Origin: Phytohabitans sp037414955
GTDB taxonomy: Bacteria; Actinomycetota; Actinomycetes; Mycobacteriales; Micromonosporaceae
NCBI GenBank assembly: GCA_037414955.1
Contig: JBBEWH010000017.1
Span: forward strand, 95,069-159,068
Direction: 5' to 3'
Length of the DNA stretch: 64,000 nucleotides
Positions 34,503 through 43,620 of this stretch are shown here, piece by piece. The position numbers were made by a program, and so were the translations under genes. A model generated the notes under the pieces. That model was given only the letters and a program-made list of their open reading frames with translations. It did not search any database and was not told the DNA's origin. Numbering within the stretch: the stretch's first letter is position 1; each line of letters starts with the position of its first letter.

Positions 34503-35186
34503 GGCACCCAGGACGGCGCTCAGGACCGCGGGCAGGTCGGCGAGCGACCGGATCTCGGCGTCCGGCGTCGGCCCGGCCGGGCGCGGCCGGCCCGACCGGT
34601 TGAGCCAGACCGTGCGCAGCCCCACCTCGCGGGCGCCGACGACGTCGTGGGCCCACGAGTCACCGACGTGCAGCACCGACGAGGGCGGGCAGCCGGCGGC
34701 CGCCACAACCGCCGCGAAGAACGCGGCCGCCGGCTTCTTGGGCAAGCCACCCTCGTGCGCATACACCTCGAAGGCGAACTGGCCGGCCAAGCCGCAGCGC
34801 GCGGCATGGCTGTTGCCGTTGCTGGCCAACCCCAACGTGTACGACCGGCGCAGCGCGGCCAGCACCGGCAGCGCGTCGGCGAAGGGGCGACTCAGGGCGA
34901 ACCGCGTGGCGAAGAACAGCTCCGCGATCCGGTCCAGTTCCGCCTCCAGGCCGACCCGGGCCAGTGACCGGCGCAGCGCGGCGCGCCGGATCTCGACCAC
35001 GGGTTGGGCATACATCTCGGCGAACACCGGCTCCCAGTCCGCCGCCAGGTCGGCGACGTCGAGTGAGGCCGCCGCGGGGGTCAGCCGGCGCATCTCCGCG
35101 AGCACCGCCGAGAGCGCACCCGTCACCGCTGGCCGCAGGTCGACCAGCGTCTCGTCGGCGTCGAACACCACGGCGGTGACGCTCAT
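34485..35186 (-). CDS. HAD-family hydrolase
   Basis: A 233-residue HAD phosphatase: motif I VVFDADETLVDLRP, motif II GLASNGNS, motif III Lys in EGGLPKKPAAAFF, and motif IV HVGDSWAHDVVGAREVG. The helical cap lies at about residues 18-100. It overlaps fumC by 4 bp (ATGA) on the same strand, suggesting co-translation. It also overlaps the 3' end of the DUF559-like gene on the other strand by 18 bp. The substrate is not evident; small phosphometabolites are usual. Confidence 0.85.
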   Translation of the reverse strand: MSVTAVVFDADETLVDLRPAVTGALSAVLAEMRRLTPAAASLDVADLAADWEPVFAEMYAQPVVEIRRAALRRSLARVGLEAELDRIAELFFATRFALSRPFADALPVLAALRRSYTLGLASNGNSHAARCGLAGQFAFEVYAHEGGLPKKPAAAFFAAVVAAAGCPPSSVLHVGDSWAHDVVGAREVGLRTVWLNRSGRPRPAGPTPDAEIRSLADLPAVLSAVLGASAPTV

Positions 35187-36574
35187 GGGCGGGTCATGCG
35201 CAGCACGTCGAGGGCCTCGTCGAGCTGCTCCTGGGTGATCCGGCCGGCCTCCACGTGCCCGCGGTCGAGCACCACCGCCCGGATCGACTGGCCGGAGGCC
35301 AGCGCCTGCTTGGCGATCGAGGCGGCCTCGTCATACCCGAGATAGCGGTTGAGCGGGGTGACGAGCGACGGCGACGCCTCGGCGTAGTCGCGGCAGACGT
35401 CGACGTTCGCGGCCAGGTCCGCCACGCACCGGTCGGCCAGCAGCCGGCTCGCGGCGGCCAGCAGCCGGATCGATTCGAGCAGGTTGCGGGCCATCACCGG
35501 CAGCATGACGTTGAGCTCGAAGTCGCCCTGCGAGCCGGCGAAGGTGACCGCCGCGTCGTTGCCGATCACCTGGGCGCAGACCTGGCGCACCGATTCGCAC
35601 ACCACCGGATTGACCTTGCCCGGCATGATCGACGAGCCCGGCTGGAGGTCGGGCAGGTGCAGCTCGCGCAGGCCGGCCCGGGGACCGGACCCCATCCAGC
35701 GGATGTCGTTGGCGACCTTGTAGAGGCCGACCGCGACCGTCCGCAGCTGCCCGGAGGCCTCGACCAGGGCGTCCCGCGCGCCCTGTGCCTCGAAGTGGTT
35801 GCGCGCCTCGGTCAGCGGCAGCCCGGTCATCTCACGCAGCTTCGCGATGACGGCGGGCGCGAAGCCGGGTGGCGTGTTCACCCCGGTGCCCACGGCGGTG
35901 CCACCGAGCGGCAGCTCCGCCAGCCGCGGCAGCGCCGACTCCAGCCGCTCGACGCCGTACCGCACCTGGGCGGCGTAGCCGGAGAACTCCTGGCCGAGCG
36001 TGACCGGGGTGGCGTCCATCAGGTGGGTGCGGCCGGCCTTGACCACGGTGGCGAACTCGTCGGCCTTGGCCGTCAGCGCCGCGTCCAGGTGTCGCAGGGC
36101 CGGCAGCAGGTCGTGGACGACGGAATGGCTCGCGGCCAGGTGGATCGAGGACGGAAAGACGTCGTTGCTGGATTGCGACGCGTTGACGTCGTCGTTGGGG
36201 TGCACGCCGCGGCCCAGCTCCCGGCTGGCGAGCGTGGCGAGCACCTCGTTGGCGTTCATGTTCGACGACGTGCCGGACCCGGTCTGGAAGACGTCGACCG
36301 GGAACTGATCGTCGTAGCCACCGTCCGCCACGTGTGCCGCCGCCGTGGCGATCGCCTGGGCCACGTCGGCGGGCAGCACCCCGAGGTCGGCGTTGACCTG
36401 CGCGGCCGCGCCCTTGATCTGGGCCAGCGCCCGGATATGCGCCGGTTCCAGGCCGCGCCCGGAGACGGGGAAATTCTCCACCGCCCGCTGGGTCTGCGCC
36501 CGCCACAGCGCCTCGGCCGGCACCTGAACCTCACCCATCGTGTCGTACTCAGTGCGAAAACCCTGCTCAGTCAC
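35183..36574 (-). CDS. fumC: class II fumarate hydratase
   Basis: A 463-residue homotetrameric, iron-free fumarase interconverting fumarate and L-malate. Motifs are TEYDTMGEVQVPAEALW, FQTGSGTSSNMNANEV, SSNDVFPSSIH, GRTHLMDATPVTLGQEFSGY (catalytic His region) and the superfamily signature GSSIMPGKVNPVVCESV. It is first in a two-gene unit with the HAD hydrolase. The window also encodes an unrelated class I fumarase at 39.8 kb, so the organism has both an oxygen-stable and an iron-sulphur enzyme. Confidence 0.95.
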   Translation of the reverse strand: MTEQGFRTEYDTMGEVQVPAEALWRAQTQRAVENFPVSGRGLEPAHIRALAQIKGAAAQVNADLGVLPADVAQAIATAAAHVADGGYDDQFPVDVFQTGSGTSSNMNANEVLATLASRELGRGVHPNDDVNASQSSNDVFPSSIHLAASHSVVHDLLPALRHLDAALTAKADEFATVVKAGRTHLMDATPVTLGQEFSGYAAQVRYGVERLESALPRLAELPLGGTAVGTGVNTPPGFAPAVIAKLREMTGLPLTEARNHFEAQGARDALVEASGQLRTVAVGLYKVANDIRWMGSGPRAGLRELHLPDLQPGSSIMPGKVNPVVCESVRQVCAQVIGNDAAVTFAGSQGDFELNVMLPVMARNLLESIRLLAAASRLLADRCVADLAANVDVCRDYAEASPSLVTPLNRYLGYDEAASIAKQALASGQSIRAVVLDRGHVEAGRITQEQLDEALDVLRMTRP

Positions 36575-36601
36575 CGGTCCATCCTCCCCCAGAACTCCGT
36601 C

Positions 36602-36650
36602 ATGATCAGGGCGTCCCCGATGTAGCGAGAACTACGTGATGGGGAGGGCG
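36602..36650. repeat. degenerate family-A palindrome, copy 8, read as coding sequence
   Basis: The left arm ATGATCAGGGCGTCCC is recognisable; the right arm is degenerate and its last 14 nt are lost. The SARP gene runs into it and takes about its last 12 codons (ending VVLATSGTP) and its stop from the element. Confidence 0.7.
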
Positions 36651-39593
36651 GCCCATTTCGCGGTCGATCGCTCGCGCGCGCTCGGCGTACTGGCGGGCCT
36701 GCTCAGCGGACCCGGTGCACGCGGCCAACCCGTGCAGGGCGCGCGCCTCCTCGTACCGGTGGCGGATCTGGGTGGCGAGCGCCAGCGCCTGCCGGTGTTG
36801 CTCCTTGGCACCGGCCCGGTCGCCGGCGGCCGCGAGCGTGTCACCGAGGTCGTTGCGAACGGCGGATTCCCCGCGCCGCTCGCCGATCCCGCGCATGATC
36901 GCCAGGGCGGCGCGGTGCTGGCTCTCCGCCTCGTCGTATGCCCCGGCCATCCGGTAGCCGATGCCCAGGTCGTTGAGCACCTCGGCCTCGCCGTACCGGT
37001 TGCCGGTGCGCCGCTTGAACACCAGCGCGGTGCGCAGCAGCCGCATCGCGATCTCCCGCTGGCCGAGCCGCAGGCGCAGCTGGGCGATGTGACCGAGCGC
37101 CGCCGCCACGTACGAGTCCAGCCCGCGCTCCCGCGCCAGGATGAGGTGCCGGTGGTGCAGGCGCAGCGCCTCGTCGTACTGGCCGAGTTGCATCAGCATC
37201 AGGCCGAGGTCGGACAGGGCCTGTGCCATGCCGTTGACGTCCTGCAAGCGTTGCCAGCTGGCCAGCGCCTGCCGCACGTTGGCCACGGCCTCGTCGAGGC
37301 GGCCGAGCATGGCGAGCACGATGGAGAGATTGTTGCGACAGGTCGCCGCCTGGTTGGCTTGGCCGATCCGCTCGCGCAGCTTGAGCGCCTGTTCCAGGTG
37401 CTCGACCGCCTCGTCGTAGCGCGCCATCCGGAAGTACGCCGACGCGAGGTAGTTGTGCATCGTGGCGACGGCCGCGTCGTCGCCGGCGCGCTGGGCGGCG
37501 GCCAGGCCGTCGAGGTGCGTGCGGTACAGGTCGTCGGTGTAGCAGCGCAGGTAGAGGAAGCGCCACATCGCGCGGGCCAGCTGCCAGGCGTATCCGTGAT
37601 GTCCGGTCTCCGCCGCGGCCCGCACCGACGCCACCAGGTTCGGCCGCTCCCTCTCCAGCCATGCGGTGCTGGTCGCGCCGGCCACCGCGAGCAGGTCTGG
37701 GCGCAGCGGTTCGTCGAGGTCGAGCATCTGGTCCAGCGTCGCCCGGCGCTCCAGCTCCGCACTGGCGCCCGCCGACGCGTGCAGGTAGTGGTCGAGCACC
37801 CGGCCGACCGCGGCCCGCCGCGCGGCGTCCGGCTCGTGCGCGGCGGCCAGCTCCCGGGCGTACTCCCGGATCAGGTCGTGCATGCGGAAGCGGCCCGCGT
37901 CCGGCTCTTCCAGCAGGTGCCGGTCGACCAGCTCGTCGAGCAGGTCCTGCGCGGCGGCGAGGGAGAGATCCGCGAAGGCGGCCGCCGACGCGGCGTCGAA
38001 GCTGGCGGCCGGGTGCAGCCCCAGGAGGCGGAACACCCGCCGCTCCGGCGCCGCGAGCTGGCGGTACGACAGCGCGAACGCGTTCGCCACGGTGCGGTCC
38101 TCGGCGGCGAGCTCGGGCAGCACCGGCTGTTCCCGCCGCAGCCGGCCGGCGAGGTCGGCCACCTTCCAGCTCGGCCGGTGCGCCAGCCGGGCGCCGGCCA
38201 GCCGGATCGCCAGCGGCAGGTACCCGCAGCGGCGCACCACGTCGGCGGCGGCCGCCGGCTCGGCCTGGATGCGGTCCGGCCCGGCCACCCGCGCGAGCAA
38301 CTCGACCGCTTCCCGCTCCGCCAGCACCGGCAGCGGCTCCGGGTGGACGCCGTCCAGGCCGGCCAGGCGGCGCCGGCTGGTCACCAGCGCCAGGCAGCCC
38401 GGTGCCGCGGGCAGCAGCGGGCTGACCTGAGCCGTGCTGGCCGCGTTGTCGAGCACCAGCAGCGCCCGCCGGCTGGCCAGCTCGGTGCGCCACAGCGCGA
38501 CCCGGTCGTCGGGCTCGGCGGGGATCCGCTCGCTGGGGACGCCGAGCTGGCGGAGCAGCGTGACGATGGCGGCGGCCGGCTCCAGCGGCTGGCGCTCGCT
38601 GTGCCCATGCAGGTCGACGAAGAGCTGGGCGTCGGGGTACCGCTCGGCGAGCGCGGTCGCCACGTGTACCGCCAGCGTGGTCTTGCCACTGCCGGCCATG
38701 CCGTCGATGAGCTGGATGACCGGGCCGCTGGCGTCGGCGTTCTCGACGGCCCGCACCAGCCGGGCGACCACGTCCGCGCGGCCGGTGAAGTCGGCGGCGG
38801 GCCGGGGCAGGCACCGCGCCGGCGCCGCCGGCTGCGGTGGTGGCTCCGCGACCGCGGCGATGTCGCCGGCGAGGATGCGCTGGTGCATGTCGCGCAGCGC
38901 GGGGCCGGGCTCGATGCCGAGCTCGGCGGCCAGCACGCGGCGGGCGTCGCGGTAGACCGCCAGCGCGTCGGCCTGCCGGCCGGCCCGGTAGAGCGCCAGC
39001 ATGAGCTGGGTACGCAGCCGCTCGCGCAACGGGTACCGCTGGGCCAGGTCGGTCAGCTCGGCGAGCAGCTCGCGTTCCCGGCCGAGGCCCAGCTCGACGT
39101 CGACACACTCCTCGATCACCACGGTGTGCTGCTCGTCGAGCGCCGCCGCGGCCTGCCGCACGAGCCGGCTGGGGATGCCTTCCAGCGCCGGCCCACGCCA
39201 GAGGGCGAGCGCCTGGCGGTACATCTCGCGGGCTTCATCGAGGCGGTCGTCGCCGGCGGCGGCCCGCGCCCGCGCGGTGAGGCGGGTGAAGACCGACGCG
39301 TCGAGGTCGTCGGCGTCAAGCCGCGCGGTGTATCCGGCCGGGTCGGTCGCGATCACGTCCACGCCGAGGGCGGCAGCGAGCGCGCGACGCAGCCGGGAGA
39401 CGCAGCCCTGGAGCTGGCCGCGGGCGGTGGAGGGCGGCGGGCCGTCCCACATCGCCTCGATCAGCCGGTTGACGGACAGCACGCGGCCCGCGTTGAGCAG
39501 CAACATGGCGAGGACGATCCGGTCCCGTCCCGCGCTGACGACGGCGTCTTCGGCGCCGCCGACGCGGAGCGGGCCCAAGATTCCGAACCGCAT
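36606..39593 (-). CDS. AfsR/SARP-type regulator with BTAD, NB-ARC and TPR domains
   Basis: A 995-residue regulator. Residues 1-95 are an OmpR-like DNA-binding domain (MRFGILGPLRVGG, RGQLQGCVSRLRRAL). The BTAD bacterial activator domain is about 97-245 (YRAGRQADALAVYRDARRVL). The NB-ARC ATPase has Walker A GMAGSGKTT (298-306), Walker B RRALLVLDNA and the LxLVTSRRRL sensor. The last 330 residues are tetratricopeptide repeats (YFRMARYDEAVEHLEQALKL, YDEALRLHHRHLILA). Such proteins activate antibiotic or developmental genes in response to nucleotides or partner signals. No biosynthetic cluster adjoins it. The final residues come from a decayed palindrome. Confidence 0.9.
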   Translation of the reverse strand: MRFGILGPLRVGGAEDAVVSAGRDRIVLAMLLLNAGRVLSVNRLIEAMWDGPPPSTARGQLQGCVSRLRRALAAALGVDVIATDPAGYTARLDADDLDASVFTRLTARARAAAGDDRLDEAREMYRQALALWRGPALEGIPSRLVRQAAAALDEQHTVVIEECVDVELGLGRERELLAELTDLAQRYPLRERLRTQLMLALYRAGRQADALAVYRDARRVLAAELGIEPGPALRDMHQRILAGDIAAVAEPPPQPAAPARCLPRPAADFTGRADVVARLVRAVENADASGPVIQLIDGMAGSGKTTLAVHVATALAERYPDAQLFVDLHGHSERQPLEPAAAIVTLLRQLGVPSERIPAEPDDRVALWRTELASRRALLVLDNAASTAQVSPLLPAAPGCLALVTSRRRLAGLDGVHPEPLPVLAEREAVELLARVAGPDRIQAEPAAAADVVRRCGYLPLAIRLAGARLAHRPSWKVADLAGRLRREQPVLPELAAEDRTVANAFALSYRQLAAPERRVFRLLGLHPAASFDAASAAAFADLSLAAAQDLLDELVDRHLLEEPDAGRFRMHDLIREYARELAAAHEPDAARRAAVGRVLDHYLHASAGASAELERRATLDQMLDLDEPLRPDLLAVAGATSTAWLERERPNLVASVRAAAETGHHGYAWQLARAMWRFLYLRCYTDDLYRTHLDGLAAAQRAGDDAAVATMHNYLASAYFRMARYDEAVEHLEQALKLRERIGQANQAATCRNNLSIVLAMLGRLDEAVANVRQALASWQRLQDVNGMAQALSDLGLMLMQLGQYDEALRLHHRHLILARERGLDSYVAAALGHIAQLRLRLGQREIAMRLLRTALVFKRRTGNRYGEAEVLNDLGIGYRMAGAYDEAESQHRAALAIMRGIGERRGESAVRNDLGDTLAAAGDRAGAKEQHRQALALATQIRHRYEEARALHGLAACTGSAEQARQYAERARAIDREMGRPPHHVVLATSGTP

Positions 39594-39749
39594 CTACGCT
39601 CCGCTCGGATCATCTGCACCGACAGGCTTATGCAACTGTTCTGGATGCAATGTATCCGGTGGTGGAAAGGGCGAGCGGTTCGCGTGAAAGCGAGATGGGA
39701 GCGGTTCGAGAGCGGCAGGCCGGATCATGGTCGAGGTAAAACGGGGGCA

Positions 39750-39781
39750 AGCCGCCTGCCCGCCCCCCTGGGCAGGCGGCT
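39750..39781. terminator. hairpin terminator after class I fumarase
   Basis: A perfect 12-bp stem AGCCGCCTGCCC / GGGCAGGCGGCT with an 8-nt loop, 16 bp past the minus-strand stop at 39797. A T-containing stretch (GTTTTACC) follows on that strand. Confidence 0.65.
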
Positions 39782-39796
39782 GTTACCACGGGCGCG

Positions 39797-41518
39797 TCAG
39801 CGGCGTCCGACGGTCAGGACCGGCTTGGTGACCTCGGCGAAGAAGTCGTTGCCCTTGTCATCGACCACGATGAACGCCGGGAAGTCGACCACCTCGATCT
39901 TCCAGACCGCTTCCATGCCCAACTCGGGGTACTCGAGCACCTCGACGTGCTTGATGCAGTCCTGCGCCAGGCGGGCGGCCGGGCCGCCGATCGACCCGAG
40001 ATAGAAGCCGCCGAACCGCTCGCACGCCTCGGTGACGCCGCGCGACCGGTTGCCCTTGGCCAGCATCACCTGCGACCCGCCGGCTTCCTGGAACTTCGCC
40101 ACGTACGCGTCCATCCGGCCGGCGGTGGTCGGGCCGAACGAGCCCGACGCGTACCCTTCCGGCGTCTTCGCCGGTCCCGCGTAGTAGACCGCGTGGTCGC
40201 GCAGGTACTGCGGCATCGGCTCGCCGGCGTCCAGCCGCTCGGCGATCTTGGCGTGCGCGATGTCGCGGGCCACCACCAGCGGGCCGGTCAGCGACAGCCG
40301 GGTCTTCACCGGGTACTTGGACAGCTCGGCGCGGATCTCGTCCATCGGGCGGTTCAGGTCGACCTGGACCACCTCGCCGCCCTCGAGCTGGGCGTCCGTG
40401 ATGTCCGGCAGGTAACGGGCCGGGTCGGTCTCCAGCCGCTCCAGCCACACGCCGGACGGGGTGACCTTCGCGACCGCCTGGCGGTCGGCCGAGCAGGACA
40501 CCGCGATCGCGACCGGGCACGAGGCGCCGTGCCGGGGCAGCCGGACCACCCGCACGTCGTGGCAGAAGTACCGCCCGCCGAACTGCGCGCCGATGCCGAA
40601 CTGCCGGGTCAGCTCCAGCACCTCGGCCTCCAGCGCCACGTCGCGGAAGCCGTGTGCCAGCATCGAGCCCTCGGTGGGCAGGTTGTCCAGGTATTTCGCC
40701 GACGCCAGCTTCGCGGTCTTCAGCGCGTACTCGGCCGAGGTGCCGCCGATCACGATCGCGAGGTGGTAGGGCGGGCAGGCGGACGTGCCGATCAGCCGCA
40801 GCTTCTCGTCGAGGAAGGCCATCATGCGCGCCGGGTTCAGCAGCGCCTTGGTCTCCTGGTACAGGTACGACTTGTTGGCCGAGCCGCCACCCTTGGCCAT
40901 GAACAGGAACTTGTACGCGTCCGGCTGGCCGCCCGGGTCCTCGGCGTACAGCTCGATCTGGGCCGGCAGGTTGGTGCCGGTGTTCCGCTCGTCCCACATG
41001 GTCAGCGGGGCGAGCTGCGAATACCGCAGGTTGAGCCGGGTGTACGCCTGGTAGACGCCGTTCGCGATGGCCTGCTCGTCGGTGCCGTCGGTGAGCACGT
41101 GCCGCCCGCGCTTGCCCATGACGATGGCGGTGCCGGTGTCCTGGCACATGGGCAGCACGCCGCCGGCCGCGATGTTCGCGTTGCGCAGCAGGTCGAGCGC
41201 GACGAACCGGTCGTTCGGCGAGGCCAGCGGGTCGTCCACGATCGACCGGAGCTGCGCGAGGTGCGCCGGGCGCAGGTAGTGCGCGATGTCGTGCATCGCC
41301 TCGGCGGTGAGGAGGGTGAGCACCGACGGCTCGATGGTCAGGAACCGCCGGCCACCCGGCCCGTGCACCACGTCCACGCCTTCGTCGCTGACCAGGCGGT
41401 ACTCGGTCGAATCGGCGCCGACCGGCAGCAGGGACGAGTACGAAAAGGGGGCGGCACTGCCCGGGGTCCCCGCGGAAACGTGGAGCGAAGCGGAGCGTTT
41501 TCGTGGGGTGGCGTCCAT
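39797..41518 (-). CDS. class I (iron-sulphur) fumarate hydratase
   Basis: A 573-residue fused alpha/beta class I fumarase from ATG 41518 (MDATPRKRSAS). It contains LPMCQDTGTAIVMGKRG and FLFMAKGGGSANKSYLYQET in the N-terminal (alpha) half. IGTSACPPYHLAIVIGGTSAE, ISCSAD-type and KYPVKTRLSLTGPLVVARD lie in the centre, and YASGSFGPTTAGRMDAYV in the beta half. Cysteines in MCQDTG, SACPPYH and the SCSADR region are candidate ligands of the [4Fe-4S] cluster. It hydrates fumarate to malate and is oxygen-sensitive in characterised members. It is adjacent to tyrosine catabolism, which releases fumarate at the fumarylacetoacetase step. Confidence 0.9.
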   Translation of the reverse strand: MDATPRKRSASLHVSAGTPGSAAPFSYSSLLPVGADSTEYRLVSDEGVDVVHGPGGRRFLTIEPSVLTLLTAEAMHDIAHYLRPAHLAQLRSIVDDPLASPNDRFVALDLLRNANIAAGGVLPMCQDTGTAIVMGKRGRHVLTDGTDEQAIANGVYQAYTRLNLRYSQLAPLTMWDERNTGTNLPAQIELYAEDPGGQPDAYKFLFMAKGGGSANKSYLYQETKALLNPARMMAFLDEKLRLIGTSACPPYHLAIVIGGTSAEYALKTAKLASAKYLDNLPTEGSMLAHGFRDVALEAEVLELTRQFGIGAQFGGRYFCHDVRVVRLPRHGASCPVAIAVSCSADRQAVAKVTPSGVWLERLETDPARYLPDITDAQLEGGEVVQVDLNRPMDEIRAELSKYPVKTRLSLTGPLVVARDIAHAKIAERLDAGEPMPQYLRDHAVYYAGPAKTPEGYASGSFGPTTAGRMDAYVAKFQEAGGSQVMLAKGNRSRGVTEACERFGGFYLGSIGGPAARLAQDCIKHVEVLEYPELGMEAVWKIEVVDFPAFIVVDDKGNDFFAEVTKPVLTVGRR

Positions 41519-41529
41519 GACGGGCAAGC

Positions 41530-42909
41530 CTACTTCTCGAAATCCTGGTCGGTACGCCCCCCGGGCACCGTCGGCGTAACGCCGGGAGCCGGGGTGCTGG
41601 TGGCTGTGCCGGCGAACGGCACGTAGGCCAGGTGGCGACCCTCGCCGATGATCATCCCGGTGGGCCCGACCGCCCACACCTTCGCGCTGGAGCGGATGTT
41701 CACCAGCTCCCGACCGGTGCGCGGCGCGAGCGCCACGATCCGGTTCGGGTCTTCCTGGACGACCACCACCGCGTACGGCGTCAGCGCGGCCTGCCCCTTC
41801 GGGTCATGCAGCGAGTACGTCCAGCGCGTCCGGGACGATCCCAGCGGGTACGCGGCCAGCTTCGTGCCGTCCGGCAGCCGCACCACCACGTCCCGGTCGT
41901 CCACGCCCTGCACCTTCTCGCCGGCCTTGCCGATCCAGCGCACCCGACCGTCGTACCCGTCGATCGCCACCTCCCGGCCGTCGGCGGCCGTGCCGACCAG
42001 GATGTTCTCCGCGCCGGTGGGGTCGTCGCGCTGGGCGCAGCCGGCGCCGCTCACGGTGCGCGGATTGAGCCCGTCGTGCCGCCACACCTCCGTGCCGGTC
42101 GCCGGGTCGCTGGTCGAGACCGAGAAGTAGCAGGTGCCGTCCGCCGACCGGGCCTGTACCCGCACCAGCCGGCCGGCCACCAGCGCGTACCGGTCGGCGC
42201 GGTCGGGTTTGAAGTCCGTCGCCACCCGGCCGGCGGTGGTGTCCACGACGCGCACCTGATCGTCGATGGCGAAGCCGAGCATCGGCGGCATCGCGACCGG
42301 CCCGCGCGCGTCGGACGCCACCTCGTGCGCCGTGAAGGGCCGCGCGTCCAGCAGGTCGGGGTTGTCGGCGAACAGCACGAACCCGATGCCCGGCAGGTCG
42401 ACCCGCCAGCGCGGGTCGGTGCCGCGCGGGTCCCAGGCGGTCAGCGTGCACTCCGTGGGGGCGGTGCAGCGCACGTCGAGCAGCGCGTCCCGGTACGTCC
42501 ACACGGCGACCGACTGGTCATCGCGGCGCAGCACGATCCCACTGTCCGGGTCGAGCACCTCGTACCCCTTGGTGAGCAGTTTGCCCACCACGGCCACGGC
42601 GTCGTCGCCCACGCCGGCGACCGCACTCCAGTCGGCGTCCTTCTCCCACAGGCGCACGCCGGTGGTCATGCTGCGCCCCTCGACCGAGGTGCGGAATTCG
42701 ACCACGGCGGCGGCACCGGTTATCGTCACGCTCTTCGGGCCGCCGCCGAGGCGTTGCTGCCACGCGGCGTCCGGGCTGGCGATCGGTCGGGTGCGGCTGA
42801 CCCACTCCCACAGGCCCGGAAAGGGGTTCCACACGTTGGTGCTGACCACCACGACGAGCAGGATCAGGCCGGCCGCGATCCAGCCACCCCGACCGCTCCC
42901 CTTCGCCAC
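41530..42909 (-). CDS. membrane-anchored PQQ-like beta-propeller protein
   Basis: A 459-residue protein if GTG 42909 is used (VAKGSGRGGWIAAG); no strong ribosome-binding site supports the choice. One N-terminal membrane helix (WIAAGLILLVVVVSTNVW) is followed by an extracellular domain of repeated blades (SDPATGTEVWRHDGLNP, AIDGYDGRVRWIGKAG, ALAPRTGRELVNIRSS) typical of PQQ-like propellers, and a Pro/Thr-rich tail. No cofactor-binding residues are obvious. It is the second of three propeller proteins in the window, with those at 25.9 and 50.1 kb. The function is unknown. Confidence 0.75.
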   Translation of the reverse strand: MAKGSGRGGWIAAGLILLVVVVSTNVWNPFPGLWEWVSRTRPIASPDAAWQQRLGGGPKSVTITGAAAVVEFRTSVEGRSMTTGVRLWEKDADWSAVAGVGDDAVAVVGKLLTKGYEVLDPDSGIVLRRDDQSVAVWTYRDALLDVRCTAPTECTLTAWDPRGTDPRWRVDLPGIGFVLFADNPDLLDARPFTAHEVASDARGPVAMPPMLGFAIDDQVRVVDTTAGRVATDFKPDRADRYALVAGRLVRVQARSADGTCYFSVSTSDPATGTEVWRHDGLNPRTVSGAGCAQRDDPTGAENILVGTAADGREVAIDGYDGRVRWIGKAGEKVQGVDDRDVVVRLPDGTKLAAYPLGSSRTRWTYSLHDPKGQAALTPYAVVVVQEDPNRIVALAPRTGRELVNIRSSAKVWAVGPTGMIIGEGRHLAYVPFAGTATSTPAPGVTPTVPGGRTDQDFEK

Positions 42910-43004
42910 CAGGTCACGGTAACGACACGCGATAATGAATCCCGCTAGCGCGATTCGCCCGTGTCGATCACGTTTAGGATCATTCACCCCAAGATCAGGT
43001 GCTT

Positions 43005-43050
43005 GGAAGGGGCCCTTCCTATGCAGAAAGCGATAACAAGGGGCCCTTCC
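43005..43050. repeat. 46-bp palindrome, family B, copy 3
   Basis: GGAAGGGGCCCTTCC ... AAGGGGCCCTTCC with core TATGCAGAAAGCGAT in the same orientation as copy 2. It lies 3 bp from the 3' end of the Lrp gene. Confidence 0.8.
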
Positions 43051-43052
43051 TT

Positions 43053-43535
43053 TCACTGCGCCGCGGCAGCGGCACGTATTAGGGGCAGGGTGCGGTAGGG
43101 GATCTGCTCGGCCAGGGCGATCAGGGTGGACGCGCGCACGATGCCCTCGTGCGCGACGATCTGGTCGATCACCCGTTGCAGATCCGCGTTGGAGCGGGCC
43201 ACGATGCGGCAGAGCAGGTCGCCGGACCCGGTGATCGTGAACGCCTCCAGCACCTCGGGGATCGCCGCCAGGTGCGCCGCCACCGGGTCGTGCCCGTGGC
43301 GCTGCACGATCTCCAGCGTCACGAACGACGTCACACCGAAGCCGAGTGCCGCCGGCGCGATGTCCGGCCCGAAGCCCCGGATCACGCCGCGCTCGGCCAG
43401 CTTGTCGAGCCGGGCCTGCACGGTGCCGCGGGCCACCCGCAGCCGCCGCGAGCACTCCAGCACGCCGATGCGCGGCTCGGCGGCCAGCAGCGCGATGAGC
43501 TGGGCGTCGAGCTGGTCAATCTGTCCAGGGGACAT
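43053..43535 (-). CDS. Lrp/AsnC-family transcriptional regulator
   Basis: A 160-residue regulator from ATG 43535 (MSPGQIDQLDAQL); TTG 43553 would add six residues. The helix-turn-helix region is LLAAEPRIGVLECSRRLRV, ARGTVQARLDKLAERGVIRG, and the RAM ligand domain follows (FVTLEIVQRHGHDPVAAHL, ITGSGDLLCRIVARSNADLQ). It is divergent from the HPPD gene with 85 bp between them, the usual arrangement for an amino-acid-responsive regulator of tyrosine/phenylalanine catabolism. The ligand is likely an aromatic amino acid, inferred from context. Confidence 0.9.
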   Translation of the reverse strand: MSPGQIDQLDAQLIALLAAEPRIGVLECSRRLRVARGTVQARLDKLAERGVIRGFGPDIAPAALGFGVTSFVTLEIVQRHGHDPVAAHLAAIPEVLEAFTITGSGDLLCRIVARSNADLQRVIDQIVAHEGIVRASTLIALAEQIPYRTLPLIRAAAAAQ

Positions 43536-43620
43536 ACCCAAACACGCTACCAAATGTGCAACCTGACCATCGTTTCAACGCACAGTTGCCCAGGTCATCG
43601 CCCAGAGCGATGCTCAAGCC

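Noticed and set aside
36636..40004. A 1122-residue plus-strand ORF opposite the SARP gene
   Set aside because: It is the antisense shadow expected in very GC-rich DNA; composition is His/Arg/Gly-rich with no domain, while the minus strand encodes a complete regulator.
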